DNA of 64,000 nt, taken from NCBI RefSeq assembly GCF_003002825.1, contig NZ_PVTE01000026.1, positions 20,526 to 84,525 of the forward strand, read 5' to 3'. Of this stretch, positions 51,357-59,568 are shown one piece after another. Source of the DNA: Spirosoma oryzae (lineage in GTDB: Bacteria; Bacteroidota; Bacteroidia; Cytophagales; Spirosomataceae). The notes below the pieces were generated by a model. The model made no database searches and was not told where the DNA came from. It worked only from the letters and a program-made list of their open reading frames with translations. The first letter of the stretch is position 1. Each line of letters opens with the position of its first letter. The translations under genes were made by a program, and so were the position numbers.

Positions 51357-52223
51357 ATGATACACCGTTTACTTCATTGCTTCGGGCTGTTTATTACGGG
51401 GGTAGTGCTCGGTACTGGTTGCCATCCCGATAACCCGGTGGCCACGGATACCTGCCGGTTGAGCAGCGTAACCGATCAACTGGTCGAAACCAGCGGTAAA
51501 CTGACCGACGAAACCAGCTGGTCGGCGACCTACGGTACGGACGGAGTCAACACGATAACGACCCGCACGGCCAGTCAGACGGCTACGTTCGGTATTGAGC
51601 TGAGCGACAACCTGCCCGCCCGCGCCGTCAGTGGCCAGGACGTGATTGCAATGAGTTATGGCATGAGTTCGCTACCCGTTAGTGCGACATTTGCGCGGGG
51701 TGGTACGGTACAGTCGACCTTCACCATGCAATACGGCGCGGGCGGTGTGCTGACGCGTATCGTCGAAAGCCGACAGGTGTTACCCGCCAATTCCCTGACC
51801 CGTCAGCGCGAGTACACGTTTACCTACGATGCTGCGGGAAACCTGACGGCGGAGCGCGATGTATTTACGCTGCGCGACGGGCTGACACTCGCTCAGGAAG
51901 CAACATTCACGTTCGACACGCGGCCGTCGCCCTATATCCGCTTTGCCTATCGCCCGCTGCTGACGGTGGTAGCACTGGCCACGGATATGGAAACGGTGCC
52001 GGGCCGATTCTGGCACCAACTGGCACCTACCGCGCTGCTGTCGTATAACCTGAACAGCGACGGCAGCCGGGCCACCATGCGCGAAAACAGCACCTTCGCC
52101 CTCACCTACGACGCCGACAACAAACTGACCACCCGCGAGCAGACGGCCTTGCTCTATCAGTCCAGCGTCCCGACCCCCATCAGCAAAAAGAACCGCCAGA
52201 CCTTCGGGTATTCGTGTGAGTAG
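51357..52223 (+). CDS. Putative lipoprotein with YD-like repeats (288 aa)
   Basis: A signal of the lipoprotein type (MIHRLLHCFGLFITGVVLGT, Cys after Gly) leads a 265-residue beta-rich body. It contains short YD-like motifs (FTYDAAGNLTAERD, LTYDADNKLTTRE) as in RHS/YD carbohydrate-binding repeats, but no toxin domain. Such proteins are frequent secreted proteins of unknown role in Bacteroidota. An upstream ATG at 51351 is also possible. The stop codon TAG (52221-52223) lies in the end of the palindromic element that follows. Confidence 0.65.
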   Translation: MIHRLLHCFGLFITGVVLGTGCHPDNPVATDTCRLSSVTDQLVETSGKLTDETSWSATYGTDGVNTITTRTASQTATFGIELSDNLPARAVSGQDVIAMSYGMSSLPVSATFARGGTVQSTFTMQYGAGGVLTRIVESRQVLPANSLTRQREYTFTYDAAGNLTAERDVFTLRDGLTLAQEATFTFDTRPSPYIRFAYRPLLTVVALATDMETVPGRFWHQLAPTALLSYNLNSDGSRATMRENSTFALTYDADNKLTTREQTALLYQSSVPTPISKKNRQTFGYSCE

Positions 52224-52331
52224 AGACGCGATCCTTCGCGTCTCAGGAACCGGATGGTGTTGTTGACGGATGGTGTTGCTGACGCGTGCTGAGACGTGAT
52301 GGCCGGGTCGCCGGTGCGATCGCGTCTCTAC
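52220..52331. repeat. GTAGAGAC...GTCTCTAC palindromic element, copy B (112 bp)
   Basis: Same inverted ends as copy A and a shared interior (GACGCGTGCTGAGAC, GGCCGGGTCGCCGGTGCGAT). It fills the space between two convergent genes. The left TAG (52221-52223) and the right CTA (52328-52330) are the stop codons of the plus- and minus-strand neighbours. Confidence 0.9.
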
Positions 52332-53482
52332 TTTACGCTAACCGGCGAGCCGTCGCGGATTTCTTCGGTGGCTTCGGTGACGAGCTTGTCGCCTTCCTTG
52401 AGCGCGCCGAAAATTTCTACTTTCTCGTCGGCTTCCAGGCCACGCTTGATCGGCACCCATTCGGCTTTCTGCTGATTGACCCGAATGACGAAGACGCCCG
52501 TCGATGAATTGATGATGGCTGACTTCGGCACGATCAGCGCGTTGTTGCTCGTCGGTAGCGGGACGTTTACTTCGGCGACCATACCCGGCAGCAGTTTCCG
52601 GTCGTCGTTTTGTACGTCGACTTCCACCCGTTCCGAACGCAGTTTCTTGTCAAGCGCACCGGCTTCGCGTTTTACCTGTCCGCTGAAGTTGCGGTCAGGG
52701 AAGGCCCGGACGTTGAATGAAACCCGGTCGTTCGTGTTCACGTAGCCGGTGTAGGCTTCCGGTACCGAGATCACCAGACGCAGCCGCCGTTGCTCCGTCA
52801 GGACGAACAGCGGGAATTCGGAGCCTTTGCCCGCTGGCCCGATGTACGCGCCGGTGCTGGCGTTACGGGCGCTGATGATGCCGTCGAACGGCGCGCGGAT
52901 TTGCAGGTACTGCCGCAGGTCGGCAACTTCGCGGTAGGCCGATTTGGCCGCTGCCAGTTGGGCAAGGTCGGCGTTTTGCCGGGCCAGTGCCTGATCGACA
53001 TCGTTCTTCGAGACCGCGCCGGGCAGGTTTTTGGCGGCTTCGGCCACCCGCGCGTAGTTGGCCCGACTGGCAATCGACAGGGCTTCCTGCGCTTTCAGTT
53101 TCGATTCGGCCGACGCCAGTTGAGCGTTGAGTTCGGGCGCTTCGGCCTGCGCCAGCAACTGCCCCTGCTTCACTTCCGAGCCGACGTCGGCATTCAGTTT
53201 CTTGATGTAGCCGGTTACGCGGGCGTAGATATCGACGTCGCGGTAAGCAACCAGTTCACCCGGAATGTGCAGGGCGGAGGCCAGTTTGCCGCGCTGAAGG
53301 GCGAAGGTTTCAACAGCGGCCGTTTCCACGGTGGCTGCTCCTTCGACGGCTTTGGCTGATTCGGCTTTCTTTTCTCGTTCTTCTTTTCCTTCAGACGACT
53401 GGCAGCCGGATAGCGAACTGAACAAAATAATACTGCCTGCCGCCAGCAGACTAAACCATGTCTTTTTGGGTAGCCGATTCAT
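52328..53482 (-). CDS. RND efflux periplasmic adaptor, lipoprotein (second system)
   Basis: A protein of about 384 residues with a lipobox signal (MNRLPKKTWFSLLAAGSIIL, Cys after SSLSG). The adaptor folds follow: the half-barrel sandwich (RDVDIYARVTGYIKKLNADV), a long coiled-coil hairpin, and the return strand (LQIRAPFDGIISARNASTGA). A beta-barrel region and a C-terminal strand complete it. The start at 53482 overlaps the permease stop by 32 bases, so translation is coupled to the upstream permease gene. Its stop codon lies in the repeat element at 52220-52331. An outer-membrane channel is not encoded nearby. Confidence 0.93.
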   Translation of the reverse strand: MNRLPKKTWFSLLAAGSIILFSSLSGCQSSEGKEEREKKAESAKAVEGAATVETAAVETFALQRGKLASALHIPGELVAYRDVDIYARVTGYIKKLNADVGSEVKQGQLLAQAEAPELNAQLASAESKLKAQEALSIASRANYARVAEAAKNLPGAVSKNDVDQALARQNADLAQLAAAKSAYREVADLRQYLQIRAPFDGIISARNASTGAYIGPAGKGSEFPLFVLTEQRRLRLVISVPEAYTGYVNTNDRVSFNVRAFPDRNFSGQVKREAGALDKKLRSERVEVDVQNDDRKLLPGMVAEVNVPLPTSNNALIVPKSAIINSSTGVFVIRVNQQKAEWVPIKRGLEADEKVEIFGALKEGDKLVTEATEEIRDGSPVSVK

Positions 53483-56400
53483 ACGTTGCGGGACTATAGA
53501 ACTTACTGTTTTTGTCTTCAGGATCGAGCGATACCGACTCGGTGGTGGTTTTTTCCTGTACCCAGGCGAATACCAGTGGCAGGATGAATAGGGCCGCAAA
53601 GGTAGACGCAATCAGCCCGCCGATAACGGCCCGGCCCAGCGGAGCCGCCTGCGAACCGCCTTCGCCCAGTCCGGATGCCATCGGAATCATCCCAACGACC
53701 ATCGCTACGCTGGTCATCAGAATAGGACGGAGCCGGACCGATGCCGCTTCACGGGCCGCCTGTAAAGCGTTCCCACTTTTCAGTCGAAGCTCCTCGGCAT
53801 TGGTGACCAGCAGTACGGCGTTGGAAATCGACACACCGACCGACATAATCATGCCCATGTACGATTGCAGGTTCAGCGTCGAGCCGGTCAGCATCAGTAA
53901 CACCAGTGAGCCGACGAGTACCGCCGGTACCGTACACAACACCACCAGCGACACTTTGAACGACTGGAAGTTGGCTGCCAGCATCAGGAAGATAACCACG
54001 ATGGCGGTCAGCAGGCCGGTTTGCAAACTGTTTAGTGTATCGATCAGCACTTCGCTCAGCCCCTGCAGTTTGACGGTCAGACCACGGGGTAGTTCACCCA
54101 GCGAATTGATGGCGTTCTGTACGTCGTGGGCGGCTGTGCCCAGATCCATGTCGTTGAGGTTCGCCGTTACCGACAGGACCGGAATGGCCCCGAGGTTATC
54201 GTTTTCGCCGTAGGTTACGCCTTTCTGAATCGTTGCTACGTCGCCCAGTACCGGCCGGTTGTTATTGGGCGATACCGGAATCTCGCTCAGGTCGTCGACG
54301 CTGCGCATCTGGTTCTCCGGAATCTGTACCTGCACGCTGTAACTCTGTCCTGACTTGGGGTCAATCCAGACGTTTTTCTCGGTAAAACGCGACGACGAGG
54401 TCGACGCAATCAGCGAGCGGGAAATGTTCGATACGTCGGTACCCAGCTGCGCGGCCCGCGTCCGGTCGATGGTGACGTCGATGGTCGGATATTTGGTCGA
54501 TTGGCCGATCTGTACGTCGCGCAGGTAGGGGATCTCCCGTAGTTTGGCGATGACCTTGTTGGCGTACTCCTCGTTCTGCTTTTTGTTCTTGCCGGAGAGC
54601 CGCACCTCAATCGGCGTCGGCGATCCCTGACTCAGAATTTTCTCCGTCAGCTCGATGGGTTCGAACGACATTTTTACGTCGGGCAGCGCCTTATGCATCC
54701 GGGCCCGGAACTCGTCTTTCAACGCGTCCATGTCGGTGTCGTAGTCGTGTTTCAGGCTGACCTGTAGGACGCCTTCCTGCGGTCCGGCCATGAACAGATA
54801 GATCGGGCTGGTCGAGAACTGCGACCCGTGCATCCCTACCATCGCCGACGAGATTTCGATGTTTTCCTTCCCAACGATGCCGTTCAGTACATTGAGCGCC
54901 TTGAGCATGGTTGCTTCGGTCTTTTCCAATCGGGTGCCGTCCGGCGAGCGGAGCCGAACCTGAAACTGGCCCGCGTCGCCTTTGGGCAGTACGTCGCGGC
55001 CGATCAGCGAGATCAGCAGACCGGCCAGTCCCAGCGCCCCAACGACGTACAGCAACACGATGGGTCGGCGGTAGGGTAGCGCCCGGTTGATGAACCGGAC
55101 GAAGCGAATCCGCACCCGCTCGAACAGCCCGATCTTGCCGTCGTTGTCCAGGTCTTTCTGGTGAGCCAGTTGCTGCTTCTGCGCGACAATATCGTCGTCG
55201 GTATTCGTTCCGGTCATGGTAACGACGCCGTTCTTTCCGTTGACGTGGCCGTTTGCGTGCCCGTTGCTGGGGGCGAGTTTGCCGTTCAGATTCGTACCGT
55301 TGGCATGGCCGCTCTGTCCGTGGTTGTGTTCCTTCATCATCCAGTTGGCCAGAACCGGTACCAGTGTCTGGGCCATGACGTAGGAGGTAATCATCGAGAA
55401 GCCGATTGCCAGCGCCAGTGGTAAAAAGAGTGCGCCCGGAATACCCGTCATGGTAAAGGCGGGGGCAAAAACGGCCAGAATACAGAACAGAATCAGTAGT
55501 TTGGAGAAGGCAATTTCCTTACAGGCGTCCCAGATGGCCAGCGCTTTGGGCTTACCCATGTCCATGTGCTGGTGAATATTTTCGATCGTCACCGTCGATT
55601 CATCGACCAGAATACCGATGGCCAGCGACAGTCCTGACAGGGTCATAATGTTAATCGTCTGCCCGAACAGCGACAGAAACAGGACGCCCGAAATGATACA
55701 GGTCGGAATGGTGATAATCACGATCAGCGCACCGCGTAGATCACCCAGGAAAAGCAGGACCATCAGCCCCGTCAGGATAGCCCCGATAGCCCCCTCCGTC
55801 AGCAGACTTTCAACCGAGTTGATGACGTAAACCGACTGGTCGAAGGTGTAGGTCAACTGCACGTCTTCGGGCAACAAGGCCTGAAACTTGGGGAGGGCCG
55901 CTTTCAGGTTTTGCACCACCTCCCAGGTCGACGCATCGGCTGATTTGGTGATGGGCAGGTAGACCGACCGCTTCCCGTTGACCAGCACATAGCCCTGCGT
56001 AATGTCGGCCCCATCCTCGACCGTGGCAACGTCTTTCAAATACAGGTTCTGTACCCCGCCGGTGTAAAGCGGAATATTGCCGAAGTCCTGCAGGTTTCGA
56101 ATCGTCGTGTTGGCTGGTGTGAAATAGTTGAGGTCGCCGACACGCACGTTGCCCGCCGGGGTTGCCTGATTGTTGACGCGCAGGGCCGCCACCAGCTGAT
56201 CGGGGGTCAGGTTGTGCGAGCGCATCAGTTCGGGGTCGGCCCGAATCACGATGGTCCGCGAGTTACCGCCGAAGGGTGCAGGCGCTACCAGCCCCGGAAT
56301 CGAACTGAACCCCGCCCGGACGTAGACGTTGGCCAGGTCCTGTAACTCGTTGTTCGTCCGTTTGGGGCTACTCAACACCAACTGACCGACCGGCAGCGTC

Positions 56401-56801
56401 GATGCGTCGAAACGAAGAATGAACGGCGGTTGGGAGCCGGGTGGAAAAATGGCCTGTGCCCGGTTGGAGTACGCCGACACCTCAGCGGCCGCCTGCGCCA
56501 TGTTGGTGCCCTCGTAGAACGATAGCTTAATGAGCGTCAGGCCCTGAATGTTCTTGGTTTCAATGCTTTTTACCCCCGATACATACAGGAGCAGGTTGAC
56601 GTATTGTTTCCCGAAAAACGACTCCATCTGGTTGGGCGTGTAGCCCCCAAACGGTTGGGAGATGTAGATAACGGGTAGATTGAGGTTCGGAAAAATGTCG
56701 ATCTTGATGTTGCGAACGGCATTGATTCCGAAGAAGAATAAACTCGCCACCAGAACCAGAATCGTGATCGGTTTCCGTAAGGCAGAACGGATTAAATCCA
56801 T
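53451..56801 (-). CDS. RND efflux pump, inner-membrane permease (second system)
   Basis: An AcrB-type transporter of about 1116 residues. The first helix (MDLIRSALRKPITILVLVAS) and the motif GILVDESTVTIENIHQ in the first helix block show the RND signature, with Asp followed by Glu where the HAE1 pump has two Asp residues. The second block has GVSISNAVLLVTNAEE. A low-complexity Asn/Gly/His-rich insertion (NGHANGHVNGKNG and similar) in the cytosolic loop between the two halves is unusual. The last 32 bases overlap the adaptor gene. It is preceded by an imperfect promoter and the palindrome at 56916-56935. Confidence 0.95.
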   Translation of the reverse strand: MDLIRSALRKPITILVLVASLFFFGINAVRNIKIDIFPNLNLPVIYISQPFGGYTPNQMESFFGKQYVNLLLYVSGVKSIETKNIQGLTLIKLSFYEGTNMAQAAAEVSAYSNRAQAIFPPGSQPPFILRFDASTLPVGQLVLSSPKRTNNELQDLANVYVRAGFSSIPGLVAPAPFGGNSRTIVIRADPELMRSHNLTPDQLVAALRVNNQATPAGNVRVGDLNYFTPANTTIRNLQDFGNIPLYTGGVQNLYLKDVATVEDGADITQGYVLVNGKRSVYLPITKSADASTWEVVQNLKAALPKFQALLPEDVQLTYTFDQSVYVINSVESLLTEGAIGAILTGLMVLLFLGDLRGALIVIITIPTCIISGVLFLSLFGQTINIMTLSGLSLAIGILVDESTVTIENIHQHMDMGKPKALAIWDACKEIAFSKLLILFCILAVFAPAFTMTGIPGALFLPLALAIGFSMITSYVMAQTLVPVLANWMMKEHNHGQSGHANGTNLNGKLAPSNGHANGHVNGKNGVVTMTGTNTDDDIVAQKQQLAHQKDLDNDGKIGLFERVRIRFVRFINRALPYRRPIVLLYVVGALGLAGLLISLIGRDVLPKGDAGQFQVRLRSPDGTRLEKTEATMLKALNVLNGIVGKENIEISSAMVGMHGSQFSTSPIYLFMAGPQEGVLQVSLKHDYDTDMDALKDEFRARMHKALPDVKMSFEPIELTEKILSQGSPTPIEVRLSGKNKKQNEEYANKVIAKLREIPYLRDVQIGQSTKYPTIDVTIDRTRAAQLGTDVSNISRSLIASTSSSRFTEKNVWIDPKSGQSYSVQVQIPENQMRSVDDLSEIPVSPNNNRPVLGDVATIQKGVTYGENDNLGAIPVLSVTANLNDMDLGTAAHDVQNAINSLGELPRGLTVKLQGLSEVLIDTLNSLQTGLLTAIVVIFLMLAANFQSFKVSLVVLCTVPAVLVGSLVLLMLTGSTLNLQSYMGMIMSVGVSISNAVLLVTNAEELRLKSGNALQAAREAASVRLRPILMTSVAMVVGMIPMASGLGEGGSQAAPLGRAVIGGLIASTFAALFILPLVFAWVQEKTTTESVSLDPEDKNSKFYSPATYESATQKDMV

Positions 56802-56915
56802 AGGGCTGTTGAGCAGAAGTAACGTGTCACAGGACCGACGTAAGGCCAATCAGGAATGACAAAGAGGCAAAACCCAATTTTTTAGCCAATACGTCATACT
56901 TAGCGCATTTCGCTC

Positions 56916-56935
56916 CTAAAATTTACAAATTTTAG
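56916..56935. promoter_or_regulatory. Perfect 9-bp palindrome, possible operator of the second RND operon
   Basis: CTAAAATTT, two bases, AAATTTTAG. It lies about 115 bases upstream of the permease start in a region of 230 bases that otherwise shows no gene. It has no T-run on one side, so an operator is more likely than a terminator; no regulator gene is near. Confidence 0.4.
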
Positions 56936-57029
56936 CAGTAAAGCGGGTTGACTATCCGGGCTAATCAGGCAGAAAGTAGGTGCGAATGCCGTTTATCCGG
57001 TGCTGAAAAATGAGAATGCCGCTATTGGC

Positions 57030-58211
57030 TTACGGTCGCTGTATAGGCTGGTAGTCGTACTGATTACGGGCCGGATCGAGGGTAAGTCTACCGTGCCGAA
57101 AGAAACCGCTGCCAATACGACCATCGATCAATACGCTGCTGATCTGCTCGGCCGGAAGTTCAGCGGATTGCTTGCGTAGCTGCTGCGCGTGCCCGTCAGC
57201 CTGAATGGTAAATTGTTTCATGGCGTTGGTACGGCGCAGACGCAGGCGTCCACCAAAACCGAGGTCAAAACTCAGCGTGTGTCCGGGTTGACCGTCGGTT
57301 AGTTTTGCCTTCCCCTGTGGTGTTAGGGTGACTTGTCCGTTGTCACCCGTGTCGCAGAATAGGGTCATGTAACCGCCCGTCTTGTTCTGCACCTGTAGCA
57401 ATGGTCGACTACCGCCCAGCAGATTCGGAACCGGGCTACCTGGCCCCGTCGGATTTGTCAGCGTAATGGTGCGGTTAACGTAGTCGATGGTTATGCGAAA
57501 CTGACGGAGAATGTCCCAGCCCAGTGCCCCGTCGGCGTTGAAACCCCACAGCGACTGGACAAAAACCGGGATGTGGTTGACCTGTAACGCCCCAAACTGG
57601 ATTGAATCCAGCAGCGCAACTGACGAGGGAAGTGCCTGACCCAGCGAGTTATCAACCTTGGTGTCGATAAGTGTAGACAACCCCAGTTCCGCAGCCAGGC
57701 GGGTCGAGAGCATGGTTCGCTGCGCACCGGTGTCGATCAGAAAGCGTTTCGGCCGGCCGTTGACGAACAAGGTTACGACAACGTGCCCGCGCTTCTGTAG
57801 CCTAAACGACTGGTGGACACTGTCGGGCAGTGTTAGTACCATCGCCGGCTGGGAGCGCATCCGTTGGGCCAATTCGTAGTTGTAGCCCCGATACCCCAGC
57901 GAGTCGGACAGCGCGACGTACCGCGTATACTGCCCACGCCACAGGTATACCTCTTCCGCCAGCAGAAAAATTGCCGCCTGCCGGGCCGGATGGTTGACTT
58001 GTCGGATAATGCTCAGCAGGGCCGGTTCTGCCCGGTCGTACTGCCGAAACAGGCAGTAATCGACGGCTTGTTTGTAATCGTGGGTAATCGAGTCTGTTCG
58101 TACTGGCGTTGCGCGAGCGGAGCACGTCAGTAGCAGGGCTAGCAACCACAGGATAATCGTGCTATGTCGGCTGCAACACGCTGTTGAACTGCTGAGGACA
58201 CACGTTGTCAT
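57030..58211 (-). CDS. Retropepsin-like aspartic protease family protein
   Basis: A protein of about 393 residues with a signal segment (STIILWLLALLLTCSARA). An N-terminal helical part (about 35-110) is followed by two aspartyl-protease-like lobes. The first has FLIDTGAQRTML and the second GYMTLFCDTGDNGQVTL, so both active-site Asp-Thr-Gly loops are visible. This is the pattern of the aspartyl protease family seen in secreted Bacteroidota proteins. The ATG start (58211) lies in the ATGAC end of an inverted repeat; the longer frame to 58355 would be coded by that repeat. No partner gene recognised. Confidence 0.85.
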   Translation of the reverse strand: MTTCVLSSSTACCSRHSTIILWLLALLLTCSARATPVRTDSITHDYKQAVDYCLFRQYDRAEPALLSIIRQVNHPARQAAIFLLAEEVYLWRGQYTRYVALSDSLGYRGYNYELAQRMRSQPAMVLTLPDSVHQSFRLQKRGHVVVTLFVNGRPKRFLIDTGAQRTMLSTRLAAELGLSTLIDTKVDNSLGQALPSSVALLDSIQFGALQVNHIPVFVQSLWGFNADGALGWDILRQFRITIDYVNRTITLTNPTGPGSPVPNLLGGSRPLLQVQNKTGGYMTLFCDTGDNGQVTLTPQGKAKLTDGQPGHTLSFDLGFGGRLRLRRTNAMKQFTIQADGHAQQLRKQSAELPAEQISSVLIDGRIGSGFFRHGRLTLDPARNQYDYQPIQRP

Positions 58212-58286
58212 CCCGAGCTTGCGAGGGATCTTCCTAGGTGACACAAAAAGTTCGTCACTGAAGATCCCTCGCAGGCTCGGAATGAC
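58207..58286. repeat. 27-bp inverted repeat (GTCATCCCGAG...) overlapping a start codon
   Basis: The arms 58207-58233 and 58260-58286 are reverse complements with two or three mismatches, separated by 26 bases. The left end GTCAT supplies the ATG of the leftward protease gene. Elements of this type (GTCATCCCGAGCTTGCGAGG) are, to my knowledge, widespread in Cytophagales-type genomes. Confidence 0.85.
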
Positions 58287-58473
58287 AAAATCAATACGAT
58301 GATAACGAATCAAATAGGTTGTGTTGGTTAGAAGAGGACTGCGTTGCTGTAGCATACTAAAATACGGTCGGTTAAAACTGTGGTGTGGGCAAATTGCTTA
58401 CTATAACATTGGTGAAGGTAGTGATGCATATCGCTTACTCGTTCCCGGCCGTCGCACATCCCGTTTTCCGACT

Positions 58474-59433
58474 ATGAAACAGACCCGTTACCAAAATCCG
58501 CTCCTACCTACCGATTTCCCGGACCCATCCGTCATTGCCGCTCCGACGGGTGGGTATTATGCCTACGCCACCCACGACAAATTCTCACCGACTACGTGCA
58601 ACATCCAGCTTAGCCATTCGACCGATCTGGTCAACTGGTCGGAGCCGGTGGGTGCGCTGGTCGAACCGCCGGTCTGGGCCAGGCACTGTCGGGAATTCTG
58701 GTGCCCGCAGGTAGTGCTGGTCGAGGATGAATACCGGCTTTACTACGCAGCCAAACCCGACAATGGCGACGACATGCAGCTGGCGCTGGCTACATCGAAG
58801 ACGCCCGATAACTTCGTGGACATCGGTAAGCCCCTGACAACGCAGATGGGTGGGGGGTACACCATGATCGATCCGCATTTTTTTGCCGATCCGCAGACGG
58901 GAAAACAGTACCTGTATTACGGCTCAGCGCATGAACCGATCCGGGCCTATGAAGTAGCGCGGGACGGCTTTACGTTTATCGGTGATCCCGTCGACGTGTT
59001 ACCGCCACGACCGGGTGTCAAATTTGAAACGCTGCGTGAGGGTGCGTTTGTGGTATACAGGCTGGAGTCGAAGCGGTACTTCATGTGGGTGTCGGGCGAC
59101 AATACGTGGGAGGCAGGGGGCTACGCAATTAGTGTCTACTGGTCCGATAACCCGCTGACGAATTTTCAGCCCATTCCCGATCAGCACGTGATTCTGCAAC
59201 CGGGTGCCGAGTGGGACTCGCCCGGCCAGAACTGCATCGTCACCGACGCGGCCGGTCAGGACTGGATCATCTACCATGCCGTTGACGCGACGGATCGGTA
59301 CGTACCCGATACGGACCGATTCCTGCGAAAAATGTGCATGGACCGCGTTCAATACACCGCCGACGGGTGGCCGTTTATCGCCGGTAACAAACCCTCTGCC
59401 CACCTCCGGCCCGGCCCGATTGTGGTTGAATAA
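58474..59433 (+). CDS. GH43-like glycoside hydrolase (arabinanase/xylosidase type)
   Basis: A protein of about 319 residues with a five-bladed propeller. The GH43 signature DPSVIAAPTGGYYAYAT (catalytic-base Asp) is at the start, the pKa-modulating Asp is in YTMIDPHFFADP and the catalytic acid Glu in TLREGAFVVYRL. There is no signal peptide at the chosen ATG (58474), so it may be cytoplasmic and act on imported oligosaccharides; a longer frame to 58321 lacks a signal too. It is divergent from the aspartic protease gene. Precise specificity cannot be told. Confidence 0.9.
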   Translation: MKQTRYQNPLLPTDFPDPSVIAAPTGGYYAYATHDKFSPTTCNIQLSHSTDLVNWSEPVGALVEPPVWARHCREFWCPQVVLVEDEYRLYYAAKPDNGDDMQLALATSKTPDNFVDIGKPLTTQMGGGYTMIDPHFFADPQTGKQYLYYGSAHEPIRAYEVARDGFTFIGDPVDVLPPRPGVKFETLREGAFVVYRLESKRYFMWVSGDNTWEAGGYAISVYWSDNPLTNFQPIPDQHVILQPGAEWDSPGQNCIVTDAAGQDWIIYHAVDATDRYVPDTDRFLRKMCMDRVQYTADGWPFIAGNKPSAHLRPGPIVVE

Positions 59434-59467
59434 GGTGTTTACTTCCAGACTCTTTTTGGTATGAAAA

Positions 59468-59511
59468 AGGCGTTGGGGCTACCAGTTTTTCAACTGGTAG
59501 CCCCAACGCCT
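59468..59511 (-). terminator. Perfect 20-bp hairpin, terminator of the coiled-coil gene
   Basis: AGGCGTTGGGGCTACCAGTT and its exact reverse complement with a four-base loop; the minus strand continues TTTTTCAT. It lies 58 bases beyond the stop of the leftward coiled-coil gene and 35 beyond the GH43 stop. Confidence 0.85.
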
Positions 59512-59568
59512 ACGGAATACTGATTTGCTGATATTGTCAGCAAACGACATAGTCAGTGACAACTGCAA

